A stretch of 64,000 nucleotides of DNA, from NCBI GenBank assembly GCA_014529385.2, contig CM043966.1:104107087-104171086 (forward strand). The letters are read 5' to 3'. This DNA comes from Adiantum capillus-veneris. Taxonomy: Eukaryota; Streptophyta; Polypodiopsida; Polypodiales; Pteridaceae. Below the pieces are notes generated by a model. It was given only the letters and a program-made list of their open reading frames with translations. It made no database searches and had not been told where the DNA came from. Shown here piece after piece: positions 20,840-32,078 of this stretch (positions within the stretch are counted from its first letter, which is position 1; each line of letters opens with the position of its first letter). The position numbers were made by a program, and so were the translations under genes.

Positions 20840-21305
20840 ATGGATGAATGGCTAGCAGGATTTGCTAATTGGACGACAGAAGAAGAAGAGCTCCAAGCAC
20901 AACTAGACGAACTCCGCATGTCCATCAAAGCTCGAGTGCTAGGCGTAACGGTAATCGATTTGCAGTGGGAGAGTCAACCAACACGCCAAACCCAGTGGAT
21001 ATACATAGGCCAAGTTCCAAGAAGTAGAAGGAGAAGGTCAAAACCATGTCCGCAACCTACAACCAACCCACAACAACAAAATGGAAGGAGCTCTACAAAA
21101 TAGAGAATCAACACTATTCTACTTTGAGAATCGGGTAAATCAAGTCACCGAGGTAATTACCACAGTCAGTTTTCAAGTCGCACATGATGCTGCAGCACAG
21201 ATAACGGAAGCATTGGCTCACACTCTCACTAGAGAAACTAGGGATCTACTAAGTTTGTTTCAGGAAAGAACACCACCCTCTCCCACAAGCTTGGACAGTG
21301 ACTAA
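20840..21305 (+). pseudogene. Gypsy-A leader/gag N-terminal ORFs
   Basis: Two short overlapping plus-strand ORFs in different frames. The first starts MDEWLAGFANWTTEEEELQA (acidic, helical, turning Arg/Pro-rich). The second has FYFENRVNQVTEVITTVSF and ALAHTLTRETRDLLSLFQ. Together they look like a gag N-terminal region split by one frameshift near 21085. No family assigned. 21306-21616 contains further open pieces (HVIDTMPTGERFLEVLASDQ) with stops. Confidence 0.5.
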
Positions 21306-21616
21306 GCACCTCTAAGCTTCACATGAATCAGTACAACCTACAGATCACACATACCAACACGTGTACGCTCAATCAAGGTAATATTGGATTTGAAGGCTCA
21401 CTACCAGCACGTCATTGACACCATGCCGACTGGGGAACGGTTTTTGGAGGTTCTGGCATCAGATCAACCATTTGTCTTACCTTTGGTAGAAGGCAATGTA
21501 CCGTTTGAAGTTTTAATCTATGTCCTAGTATAAGAGGGTATACACGCCTCCTTGTAAAGAAGAAAAAAACTTTTGCAAGTTAAGCAGTGTGTCTTTCTAG
21601 CTCTCTCTCAGTAATC

Positions 21617-22675
21617 ATGGCAAGTGTAGCATTTCCAACATTTAAATGAAAGAAGGGGGAGGATTTGGTAACAGACTTCCTAGATGACTTTGAAGTAGCA
21701 TGTGTAGTGAGCAACAAAGATACAGATGAATCCCGGGTTAGAATCTTTAAGCATCTCATGAAGCTAGAAGCTAGATCATGGTACAATGCACTTCCACAAG
21801 CAACCAAGGATGACTGGGAACCCTTAAAAACCGCTTTTAAGAGGCGCTTTGGGGGAGGTACCACTTCCGAAAAGTTGTGGGACAAGTTGAGAGACTTGAA
21901 GCAGGAGGGTCTTTTAGAATAAGCCACCTATGAGTCCAAATTTGTGGATTTGTGGGAACGGTGGGTTGAGTCACTGGCTAGGGCGGAAGCTGCACCCGAT
22001 TTCCTAAAAAAAGATCGGTTCACGCATGGCTTATGGCCGCTTCTCAAGGAGAAGGTGAAAGGTAGATTCCCGGCTACGTATGAGTTAGCCGTTGAGATTG
22101 CTCTCCTTAAGGACAAGAAGCTGCGAATGAAAGCCAAAGAAACCGAGTCAACAGAATCAGGAACATCGCGTCGACCAGCAACTACGACAACCACCATTCC
22201 ACCACCACCACCGGCTCTTGGGGTAAGAGATGACCAACAAGATATGTTGGCCCATATTACTAACCAACTGCAGAATTTGTCTGTCCACTTAATACAACAA
22301 GGGAGGAGTCAAGAAAGAGATCAAGACCCTGGAAGAGCACAACGACAAAACAGGGAGTATCATTGCTACAACTGCGGAGAAGACGGTCACTGTATGTACT
22401 ACTGTCCCAAACCACGACAAAACTATAATAGAGGAGGTAGAAGGAACCAATTGTCACCCCCTAGAGAAAGAACACCCCCACCCCGAGCACCACCCCCACC
22501 AACACAAATTCTACGTCCACCCCAGACACCACTACAAGCATCCATCCCACCTCTTCCACTAGCCCCACCACCTGATCGCCCTGTAAACATCATAAGGCTA
22601 GAAGAGAAAGGAAAAGCCGTAGTAGTGGATCCCCACCCAGAGCAAAGGAGAGGGACAAGGGTGAGGAGAAGGTAA
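21617..22675 (+). pseudogene. Gypsy-A gag with zinc knuckle
   Basis: One frame from ATG 21617 (MASVAFPTF) to 22675 with in-frame stops at about 21647 and at 21920-21922. Capsid-type gag: TDFLDDFEVAC, ARSWYNALPQATKDDWEPLK, FKRRF, KDRFTHGLWPLLKEKVKGRF. The nucleocapsid zinc knuckle is CYNCGEDGHCMYYC (CX2CX4HX4C) at about residue 250, flanked by a basic region and a Pro-rich tail. Gag forms the RNA-packaging particle. Each stop is a single-base event, so the copy decayed recently. Similar to the Gypsy-B gag at 1-749. Confidence 0.92.
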
Positions 22676-22698
22676 CCTTTTTAGAACCACTTGAAGCC

Positions 22699-23499
22699 AT
22701 GACTGTGAAAAGAGCTAGGAGGGAGAAAGCTACACAATCAAATGATGAGAGAAGCATGAGAGGAGAAACTAGCAAGAGGCCATCCAGGCCACGACGGAAA
22801 TTGGGCATCACCGACTTCCAGCTAGGGGAAAGTTCTAAGCCCTATGATCTAACATTGGATGTGGCAAAGCAAGGACCAAAGATTACATGGCCACAGCTGC
22901 TACATCTTGTACCTAAAGTAAGGCGACAATGGTCTAAAATGGTAAGTACAAGACGCTCCAAAACAAAGGTAGCCGGAGCAATTTCGGGATGCAACATGGA
23001 TGACATCCTTCCAATTGTCGACGTAAACATAAAAGGAAAGAGGGTTGGAAACACCTACATTGATGGAGGTGCACAAATTTGTGTAATGAGAGAAGCTATG
23101 ATGCTTCGATTAGGGCTCAAGGTTGACAGGCCTTCTCCATGCAAGGCAAAGATGGCAAACAACGCAAAAGTTAAGTGTGTGGGTGTGGTAAGTGCCGTGA
23201 AAATCAAAGCTTTCAACACTGAGGTAGAGGTAGATGTTTTTGTGATGCCTACTAAGGGGGAGGGCTATCCACTAATTTTGGGAAGGCCATGGTTGATGGC
23301 CATGAAGGAAAAACAGGACTGGGGTACTGGCCTTCTACGCATGACCGGTAAGAAAGGGGAGACAATCTACTACGACATGAGGATTGGCAAGCAGAAGCAA
23401 ATGAATCTGGAAACATCGGCAGATGAAACCACTAGCGAATCTTCAGTTTTGAGGAGGAGACCACATCCATCGACGAAAGTGACAGTTCCATTGATGTGA
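22699..23499 (+). pseudogene. Gypsy-A aspartic protease region
   Basis: 266 open codons. The retropepsin active site is NTYIDGGAQICVM (DGG in place of D-S/T-G, seen in some plant gypsy proteases), with the distal ILGRPWLMAM motif about 80 residues later. The N-terminal third is basic and unassigned. It lies in a different frame from gag (22675) and overlaps the RT frame by four bases at 23496-23499, so either natural frameshifting or indels separate them. It would cleave Gag-Pol during particle maturation. Confidence 0.88.
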
Positions 23500-25060
23500 T
23501 GGGTATCATTATGAAGGATCCACAAAGGGTAAGCACAACTGGTGATCCATCACCAAAAGGGCAACCCAATGAAGAGGAGAGCAAATCACTTGGCCTAGGA
23601 GGAAGTAGATTGAAGGGTATGTTGTCTACGGAATTAACACTTGAGGAGAAAGATAGTTTTTTGCAAATGTTGATGGGATTTCCTCACCTGTTCATTGACA
23701 ACTATGAAAGAATCACAGGCATTACAGTGGTGGAACATCATATTAAGCTGAAGGAAGGGGTAAAACCAGTTGTGCAAAAGCTACGACGACTGGGGGTCAT
23801 ACAAGAAAAGGCAATCTTGGCCGAGGTAAGGAAACTGCTGGAGGCGGGATTCATCTATCCTGTAGAAAACTCAGAATGGGTGTCACCCGTAGTGGTGACG
23901 CCTAAAAAGAATGGTAAGTGGAGGGTCTGTGTTGACTACAAACCACTAAATGCACCTACAAGGAGAGACCGCTTTCCTCTCCCTTTCTTGGATGAAATTC
24001 TGAATGAAGTAGCGGGTTTTGAATGTTATACCGTCTGTGATGGTTATTCTGAATACTTTCAAATACGCATAGCCTTGGAAGATCAGCTAAAAACCACTTT
24101 TATCACGCCATGGGGTTGTTTTGCATACAGGGTTATGCCATTTGGTCTCACAAATGCACCTGCCACATTCCAAAGATATGTCACATATGTTTTTTAACCG
24201 TTCTTTGAACATCCATAAGAGTGTTCATTGATGATTTTTGTATATATAGCTCCCGTATTTCACATTTAGAAAAGGTAACTGAAGGTTTGGCCAGGTTGCA
24301 GAGCCTAGGTGGGCAATTAAATGTGGATAAATGCCACATTGGGGAGAGTAAAGTCATTCTACTAGGCCATGAAATTTCAGCAAAAGATATCAACGCCGAC
24401 CCAAGTAAGGTGTCCGCACTCATAGCCCTACCTTCACCAACGACCGCACGTCAACTGGTCTCTTTTCTACAGAAGGTGAGGTACTTAAGTAGATTCATAC
24501 ATCTACTATCACAACTTGTTCTACCATTGCAACAACTCACTCAAAGATCAACTTTCACTTGGGACGAGGAAAGCGAACATCACTACAACAAGGTAAAAGA
24601 GGTCTTAGCCACTCTGCCAACTATCTCACCACCTAAGTGGGATGAAAAATTCTATGTCACCTCAAGTGTAGGTGATGACTCATTGGGGGCTGTGCTACTC
24701 CAAAAGGATACAACGACATCTTTCATGAGGCCAATCTACTTCTCTAGTCGAATGATGATAGCAGGAGAGAAAGGTTTCACCCATGTGGAACACTTAGTCC
24801 TAGCTCTTAGATTTGCAACTACAAAGTTTAGGTCATATTTGCTGCCTAAGCAATTTGTGATTCTAACCACGGATGAAATATTTCCCTATGGTGTACAACA
24901 CATGGATGTGTCTGCTAGAATTACTAAATGGCTAGTTCGTCTGCAAGAGTTTGACTACACAGTACAGGTAGAAAGCACGACTAGGGCAAGTTTGGGGGGA
25001 CTCATGACCTACCAAGTCTTTGAAAGGAAGGAGAAGCAATCTAAGGAAGGAGAAGTCTGA
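23496..25060 (+). pseudogene. Gypsy-A reverse transcriptase and first RNase H
   Basis: Frame one (23496-24197) holds VSPVVVTPKKNGKWRVCVDY, the FPLPFLDEIL block, YTVCDGYSEYFQI with the first catalytic Asp, and MPFGLTNAPATFQR. Near 24195-24220 a frameshift and stop occur. Frame two (24221-25060) starts at the catalytic box VFIDDF (usually Y/F-x-DD, here FIDD), then VILLGHEIS, the thumb, and a gypsy RNase H with SSVGDDSLGAVLLQKD, VEHLVLALRFATTKFRSYLL and ILTTDEIF. The catalytic residues are present but no single frame joins them. Confidence 0.93.
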
Positions 25061-25078
25061 TTACCTCCAGTACCACCG

Positions 25079-25704
25079 ATGGTAGAAGGAGCATACTCTC
25101 TCTACTTTGATGGAGCCTACAAGCGAGCGTCCGACAAAGCAGTTGCAGGCATAGTGGTCTTTGATGACAAAGGGACAAAGGTATTTTCTTTGGGCCAATT
25201 GTTAGATTCACATTCTAACAATGAAGCTGAGTATGCAGCACTAACCAAGGGTCTACAATGGTGCGTCTCGCAAGGTGTACAACACCTTAATGTATTTGGG
25301 GATGCTTACTTCTGGTAAGGCAAGTAAATGGAGCATGGACATGCAAGAATCCTAGTTTAAGGACTCACTTAAGTGGTGTAAAAACCTTGTTGGGTAAGTT
25401 TGAAGAAGTTCAAATACACCATATCCCAAGGGCTCAAAACCAGGAAGCAGATGCCCTAGCAAGTGAAAGACTACAGGAAGTGGTGGTTGGAGCAATAAAA
25501 CTAAAGCTCCCTCTATTTCAAGGCAGTGATGCCTTGCCTGACATCATGCATTTTTTGGAAACAGGGGAATGCCCATCAGATTTAACAAAGGGACAGAAGC
25601 AATGGCTGACGCGGAAGGCCACAAGGTATCGACTCATCAATGACGGTTTGTACTGTAAGGGTAAGGACCAAATACTCAGGAAGGTCCCTCTCTCTCAGGA
25701 ATAA
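25079..25704 (+). pseudogene. Gypsy-A second, plant/archaeal-type RNase H
   Basis: YSLYFDGAYKRASDKAVAGI (catalytic Asp in FDGA), NNEAEYAALTKGL (catalytic Glu), NVFGDAY (third Asp). A one-base frameshift at about 25311 follows, then VRQVNGAW in the new frame and IPRAQNQEADALAS (fourth Asp). This is the RVT_3-type ribonuclease H fold, distinct from the gypsy RNase H just upstream, and all four acidic positions are visible. A dual RNase H is the known hallmark of Tat-lineage elements. The frame ends at 25704, where integrase begins in another frame. Confidence 0.88.
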
Positions 25705-26774
25705 CGGGAGTAATTGCTAGCTGTCACGACGGGGTTTGTGGTGGTCACTTTGCCCTAGACATAACAAGTAGGAGAATCTTGCAAGCAGGCTTCATATCGC
25801 CTAGCCTCAACCGTGATGTACACCACTGGTGCAAAACATGTAAGTTGTGTCAAAAGGCTGGCACTAGGTCACTTATGCCTGAACCACAGAAGCCTATTCT
25901 CTCATATGGCCCATTTGAAAAATGGGGTATCGATGCCATTGGGCCATTACCTAGGGTCAACTCAGGAAAATTCTACATTATCATGGGGGTCGACTACATG
26001 ACTAGATGGGCAGAGGCTACAACCACCACTAGAATCACAGCGGTAGAAGTAGCTAAATTTATCTACGAGCACATATGTTGTAGGTTTGGCACACCTTTGG
26101 AGATCATCTCTGATAGAGGGCCAGGTTTCAGAGCAGACTTGGTAGGAGAATTAATGCAGAAACTGGGCATTACAAGGAGGCACTCTTCACCATATTACCC
26201 TCAATGTAATGGCCTAGTTGAAAAGGTAAATGGAATGGTTTCTAAAATTATTACCAAGCAGGTAAACAATCATCCTGGAGACTGGGATAAGTATCTACTA
26301 CTAGCTTTATGGGCCTACAGAACTTCATTTCGTACATCCTTGGGATTCACACCGTATCATCTAGTATTTGGTAAGGAAGCAATCTTGCCCATTGAAGTGC
26401 AACTACGAAGTCTCAGAGTAATGGCAAGCCAACTTCAACAACCCAACATGCATTTGAGAGATCACATCATCAACTTGGAAAGACTGCAGCTGGACAGAGA
26501 AGAAGCAATAAATTATTATGCAGCACAAGCAGAGCATAGACGGCTTAGCTTTAACGAGCATCTCCGGAAAAAAGAATTGAAGAAATGAATGTTGGTGCTC
26601 CGCTACGACAATCGCTTCGACACGCGCAAGGATACGAAACTCCTCCTCCGATGGGAAGGCCCTTTTATCATCACGAAAAAGTATGCCAATGGAAGCTACC
26701 AGCTTATGGAGGCTGATGGAAAACTTCATAAAACCAGGGTAAATGGTTGGCGAATTAAACCTTATTTTCTTTGA
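25701..26774 (+). pseudogene. Gypsy-A integrase
   Basis: Single frame from about 25701. Zinc-binding domain: CHDGVCGGHFA, then CKTCKLCQ. Catalytic core: WGIDAIGPLPRV (first D), EIISDRGPGFRADLV (second D), YYPQCNGLVEKVNGM (E in LVEKVN). It continues YRTSFRTSLGFTPYHLVFGK. One in-frame TGA at 26586-26588 after ELKK separates the C-terminal domain (VLRYDNRFDTRKD, LLRWEGPFIITKKY, VNGWRIKPYFL). This is the best conserved Gypsy-A gene and needs only one codon to be open. It inserts element cDNA in the nucleus. Confidence 0.94.
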
Positions 26775-26882
26775 TTTGACCACGCTCCACCAATTGACAT
26801 TCCAGATGAGGACACGCCATCAACTGCCACCTCCGACGATAATGATCAAACAGATGAGCTAGAGACATGAATGCCTCTAGCC

Positions 26883-26894
26883 AAAAGGGGAGGG
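26883..26894 (+). promoter_or_regulatory. Gypsy-A polypurine tract
   Basis: AAAAGGGGAGGG about 110 bp after the integrase end, followed by CTAATGGGGGC. This marks the likely 3' LTR start (TG at 26899). Confidence 0.6.
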
Positions 26895-26898
26895 CTAA

Positions 26899-28168
26899 TG
26901 GGGGCTTTTCACAAGCCAAGCTCCCATACCCCTCTTCTCTCGTCCCCACCCCATGAAAACCCCCTCTTATGGAGGGAGTGATAAAAGGCATTGGAAAAAG
27001 TAAGAAAAAAATAAAGTATGACTATGTAAATATATAAGAAAGGTAAAATAGGCCACCTCATGCCTGCGGGGTAGCCCATCCCCACCTTGCCTCCTTTTTC
27101 TTCACTGTTGCCCTGCAGGGTGTCCCTTTTCCTCTCCTCCACTCAAAAGGTCAACCCCCTCTCTCTTCCCTTTGTCCTTTCTCCTTTCTCTCTCCCCTCA
27201 AGCTACCCCACCTCTCACCAATAATGCACCCTAACTCACATGCAACTTACCCTATCTTCCAAAATAGTATACCCCACCCCCTCTTTCTCTCTCCTATCAT
27301 ATCCCATGACCCAAATACCCCCCTCTCTCTATAAAGGGCGCCATGTCTCTTGTCTTGTAGCTAAATAACCTCCCCCACACTCAATTTCACTGAAAAAGGT
27401 GCCCACAGACCCATCCCCACCCGGTGGTTACTTGATTTTTCTTGTGCTCACACACATCTGCACACAGATTCACCTCTGAGCACACTCCCCTCTCTCCCCT
27501 ATTGTAATTACTTTATTCTCCATGTCACCTCTCACTTTTTTTTCATCAACCCATCTCTCTCTCTTAGTCTCTCTCATGAGACTGCTGTTCTGGCACATAT
27601 ACACACGGCCTGACAAGTGGGACCCACAGTCACATGGCCTATGTAGATAATGATTTCTTCATTTCTAAATTCTAGAATTTCTCCCCCCCTCCTCCCCTAT
27701 ATAAAGAGGGGTCACCATCACACAAAAAGACAACATCACCAAAGAACACACTATGCACTGTGTGTGCCTAGTGCACACACACACACCCACACCATCACCA
27801 TCACCACAATCACCATGCTTGTCTTGAGCATGACCTCTACACCCTTGGCTATGGAAGATGAAGGGCAAATAAATGAAGGATGATGGCCATAATCCTCGTG
27901 CGAGTCTTCGCCATCAACTCCCACCTATCCGCCATGTGCTCTACCACTCTCTCCCTTCTCATTCCCCTACCCTATGCTCCCCATTTCATCGCCTAATTCT
28001 CTAAATAAAGCTTGAGGTTTTGTGAGTATGTTTCCTTGCAATGTTTTGCCCATGTGAGGTGTGCGGAATCGCCACCTAGTCTTGTGTTTTGGAGTGAGCT
28101 TGTGTATGTGTGAAGGGTGTGCGGATTCGCCATCCTTTTGTGGTTCCTAAGTACTAAGCCGCTATACC

Positions 28169-28248
<80 letters not shown>

Positions 28249-28459
28249 TGATCTCATTCCCTTTCCTCTTCATCATTACTCCCAAGCATCCATCTCTCTC
28301 GGATGAAAACTTTGTTATGGTGGTGTGTTGTTTGCGTCCTAGCCGTTGAAGCTAGGTGGTGCCCCCTGTTTGCTTTACCATGACAGGCTCCAGGCGCGCC
28401 ATTCGGTCCCCGGTGTTTTAGAGTCCGTCGGGGGTTCGGGGTTCACTTTGCTCCCGTTA
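26899..28459 (+). repeat. Gypsy-A 3' LTR (full length by PPT position)
   Basis: The right 849 bp (27611-28459) match the 5' copy. The left 710 bp are pyrimidine-rich U3 with no partner in the window. TATA box 27698-27705, AATAAA 28004-28009, (CT)n 28175-28245, end CCCGTTA (CA to TA change relative to the 5' LTR). No ORF of note. Confidence 0.75.
28175..28245. repeat. (CT)n microsatellite in the Gypsy-A 3' LTR
   Basis: About 71 bp of uninterrupted CT. Confidence 0.97.
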
Positions 28460-29129
28460 GTACATACACAATTGGGGTGCCTAAAACTTTGGTTTCAATG
28501 AAATTATGGAGAACTCAAGATTTTTAAGAGTTTTTGCACAATAAGAAATTCAATATAGAGTTCAAGCAACAAGATTTAATTGAGTTAACGAGCCCAAAAA
28601 ATATGTAGTTTCTTGGTTTAAACATATAAAGTCATTTGTAGTTGTCAAATTGCACTAGAATAGTACCAATTCCATAAGGGGACCTTTGGACGACCAAAAT
28701 TATGATCTTTCTCAACAAGTGCTCAAGTATGAAATAATGTCTATAACTTGCATGTGACTTGAAAACTTATCTTTGAAGTGAATTCCATTGTTTTGTAACA
28801 CTAAGTGCTAACACTTGGCTTTTATAAACATAAAAAATGCCATCTTTCCAAAAAGATATAATAATTTTATGATTTTTTTGGCAAAATAACTTGAAATTTT
28901 ACTAAAAATCTATGTCTTAGAACCTACCAAAATTCTCTCCATACGGATTGTATTTTGATATGGAGAAAATTCCAGTGTTTTCTTTCCCTCATAACCAATC
29001 TATAGTAGAATCAAGGTGTAAAAAACTCCTTTCTAGGTTGACAAATAAATTGCCAAAACTTGGTAGAAAATTAGGACACTTTAGTGTCTCAGGACACTTA
29101 AGTGTCCAATTACAGAACTAGTGTTAAAG
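28460..29129. other. No gene recognised
   Basis: AT-rich, only short ORFs, no repeats beyond chance. It contains a short echo, GTGTCTCAGGACACTTAAGTGTCC, around 29083-29110, a small imperfect hairpin. Confidence 0.3.
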
Positions 29130-30230
29130 AAAAGACAGTAGCTATGGAGCAGGAGCATGAGGACCAAAGAGACCAAGACATGAAAGAGTTGGTCAACTAG
29201 TTCATGTCCTATTGATCCTTTCAAAGACGTTAGAGTGAGTCATCAAGAAGCCCAAGTAGAGACAACAAATCCAACCACCACTGAGAAGTTGACTTTCAGT
29301 AGCTTGTATGCTGGTAAGATGGATGCTTTTGTGATCTATTCCTAGTTGCATCAATTTAATGCTTACTTCATTAATAATAAGAAGAGAAAAAATAGTAAAT
29401 TATTGATAGCTGCCATGTATTTATTAGGAGGGTAATTCCATTAATTGGTAGCAAGTCTACCAAGAGGCACAGACTGTCGTGCACCTTGAACATACCCCGG
29501 ATGGACTACCTCTATCTTTCAATTGGGTCAACGTCTAAGATAAGCTTAAGGCTCATTTTATTCCACCTCAATACCTTGATTGGTTAAAAGAGGACTAGAG
29601 AAGCCTCAAGAAAAATGGAACTCCCGTTATGTATTTTTCTAATCATATTTGGGAGAAAGGTGTTCAATTGTGTAAGTCGGAATTACAAGGAGATTTCCTC
29701 TTTGGCTTGGACGAGTACATCAAATATGATTTGAAAGTCTTACGACCCGCTGATTACAATGACACCATCAGGATCACTTTAGAGCAAGAAATGAAGACAC
29801 CAAAGGTAAGCATAAGGAGAACAATTCTTGTACCCTGCAAAACCAACAAAATCTGCAGAACAATAAGAACAATGGTAAGAATCATAGTACCATGCATGAA
29901 TGTTCTAGTGTGCTAGTCTCTGTTCACTATAAGTATCTTTTCATCATCACAAGTTTTTTCTTTCTTCTCTAGTTGGATGTGATGTAGTTTTAGGCATTAC
30001 GTGGTTTTGTGAGCATGATCCACAAGTTGGTTGGAAAGAATGTTGCTAGGGTTTGCCACAATTTCACGTCTATAGCATAGATATCTAGCATTAACATAAT
30101 GTCAATACTCAAGGAAGTGACTCAAATGGGACATGGAGACTCTTTGAGGGTGTCGAAGTGAACCTAGTGAACTAAGCTTTCAACATGACTAGCAAACGAT
30201 CACTCCCTAATCTTGGATATCCGCATATGT
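29130..30230 (+). pseudogene. Gypsy gag-protease relic
   Basis: Mixed frames read LYAGKMDAFVIYSxLHQFNA, LLIAAMYLLGG, PQYLDWLKED, then an open frame 29629-29916 with MYFSNHIWEKGVQLCKSE, DFLFGLDEYIKYDLKVL and ITLEQEMKTPK. This is the Retrotrans_gag arrangement. Near 29970-30040 another frame gives GCDVVLGITWFCEHDPQVGW, the distal half of a retropepsin (VILGxxW). Many stops. No RT follows. The family differs from Gypsy-A and Gypsy-B by sequence. Confidence 0.72.
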
Positions 30231-30944
30231 CCTATCTCATTGCTCTAAGTCATCATGCCCTTTTGTTGACAAAATGAACTTGGATTGCAATGAAACTTTA
30301 GAACAAGCTATATTAGTTCTAGGGGCACTATCTTGAAAAGTTTGAAGGTCATCTGAATGTTATCCAAAATACCAATCCATCATAATCAAGGTCCTGAAAA
30401 GTGTAACAAAACAATCCGATAGTTGCACTCAACTCTAAGAACTCTCTCCTATAGACAAAATGTCAAAAAATAACCATTTTGGCACTCACATCTGCTGATT
30501 TATCTCACAAGAAGGTAGTCACAAACCGCACCAAATCTAATAATGATTCTACTTAAATGAAAGAGCAAGAGATAATAAACACAATGAAATTCTCAAATTA
30601 GAATCTTGATTACCTCTGATAAAGAGAAAACTTAGTTACAAGTTGCTCTTGAGTGGCCGCTCACACAGTCATATATACAATATATCTTTCCAAATCTTTC
30701 AAATAATGTTACGAGGTGTCTTTTCAGAATTAGGATTTTGAGCTTTATAAATAGGGATTTTCATATGACCAATGGTCGGCTCACAAGGCTTTTAGGCTCA
30801 TGATAAAAATACATTCTAAAATTTACAGCATTCAACTCAAAAAATTATATTGTCTCTTTTACAAGGCTTTTCAAAAAAAAGAATATGGATTACATCAAAA
30901 TTATAGGCTTGGTCAAGGTGTGGTCAGCTAGGAGGGTGCTTGTC
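30231..30944. other. No gene recognised
   Basis: Short ORFs only; AT-rich. Confidence 0.3.
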
Positions 30945-31225
30945 AGTTGCAACTGTGAAACACTCTTCCCTTCCTAGCATTTGCATGTCCTCTTGCAAGC
31001 CTTTCCTGCTGCTCTTCAGTAGAGTCAAATTGCCACTTCTCTATTGTCTTTGTGATTCAGCTAAACTTGGCATCTTGAGCAACTATGGTGACTTGGCCTG
31101 ATAGATCTTTGAATGGATTGTTCAATATGGCACTCTCGTAGGGTATATGCTGTGTATGTAGATCTTTGGTCAGGAGATTGAAGATGGTGGAGTCCATCTC
31201 AAAGACCCAAAATCCTCCTCAAACG
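30945..31225 (-). pseudogene. Uncharacterised open stretch with one stop
   Basis: Minus strand reads MDSTIFNLLTKDLHTQHIPY, then NNPFKDLSGQVTIVAQDAKF, one TGA, and WQFDSTEEQQERLARGHANA. About 90 codons, hydrophilic, one stop. I do not recognise it. The even composition suggests a decayed coding exon or an element N-terminus. Confidence 0.3.
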
Positions 31226-31277
31226 TTTTCATGTAATGTGAGGGGAGGAACATAAGCCTTGCCTACATCCCCATGTT

Positions 31278-31341
31278 ATGGACATCTATTTGTAATTTTC
31301 TTAGAACAAACATTAGATGAAAATTACAAATAGATGTCCAT
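31278..31341. repeat. Perfect 23-bp foldback with 18-nt loop
   Basis: Arm ATGGACATCTATTTGTAATT plus TTC (31278-31300) is exactly complementary to 31319-31341. The loop is 31301-31318. No coding context. Confidence 0.92.
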
Positions 31342-31388
31342 TTTGAACTAACATGTTATACATACAATTTTTGCGGTGCACCCCCGAG

Positions 31389-31390
<2 letters not shown>

Positions 31391-31426
<36 letters not shown>
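31391..31426. repeat. (TC)n microsatellite
   Basis: 36 bp TC run. Confidence 0.97.
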
Positions 31427-31428
<2 letters not shown>

Positions 31429-31960
31429 GAAAAAGCCGATTTCTAGGTAAAGTTTAGAGATTTTGTGAACAACCATGTAATATTCTTGGTTATGTCTTTG
31501 GCATTAGTGGAATGGAAATTGACAAAGTAAGTTCACAACAACACTATTTTGCAGATCTATGGTCTCCTTACTCTAGGTTAGGGCTAGCTTCCTTGCTCCT
31601 AGGATAGACATTCCACTAGGTGTAGTGAGTAACATGAGGTTTCACATCTTTATTTTGATGTCACTTTTAGGGAGTAAGTAGAAGAATGTTACATATCAGA
31701 CCACCATTGCATGTACTTGTGGTGTTATTCTATTTCCATATTTACATAATATTTAAATTAAGCACTGCATCAAATCATCATCAATAGTTGAGAAAGGATT
31801 TAAACTCTCACTAAAACCCTTACAATTAAGATTTTTCTTGTACCCAAGAGTAGGTTCAAATAGTATTAGGGTTAATACACAATATGGTTAGCTAGAAAAC
31901 AGGAAAACATCTACTAGAAAGTGTCACCTCACCCTTTTTACACTTAGGTTCAAAGATTGC
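31427..31960. other. No gene recognised
   Basis: No ORF longer than about 50 codons and no clear repeat. Confidence 0.3.
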
Positions 31961-31962
31961 TA

Positions 31963-32070
31963 AGAGTATTGGAATTTGGGTTGCAAGGATGTACACACAA
32001 CTTGGAGAAGATGAAGAAGATCAAGTTACACAACAAAGAATGTATTTATTAGTGCACAAATAGAAATTGT
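31963..32070 (-). repeat. Diverged copia LTR relic
   Basis: ATTGGAATTTGGGTTGCAAG, then ACACACAACTTGGAGAAGATGAAG, follows the Copia-1/2 LTR start in order and spacing with many substitutions. It is cut off at about 32073, where LTR-X begins. Confidence 0.55.
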
Positions 32071-32078
32071 GGGAAGCA

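Larger units (their letters stand above)
19926..28459 (+). mobile_element. Gypsy-A, Ty3/gypsy retrotransposon with two RNase H domains
   Basis: An 8.5-kb plus-strand element with near-identical terminal sequences (19926-20766 and 27611-28459), PBS, leader ORFs, gag with zinc knuckle, protease, RT, gypsy RNase H, a second plant-type RNase H, integrase and a polypurine tract. The order gag-PR-RT-RH-aRH-INT is that described for the Tat lineage of plant gypsy elements. Every reading frame has stops or frameshifts, yet the two terminal copies differ little. The polypurine tract at 26883 lies 730 bp before the start of the shared terminal block, so the true LTR is probably 26899-28459 and the 5' LTR is left-truncated. 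No flanking duplication was found, as expected if truncated. Confidence 0.9.
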
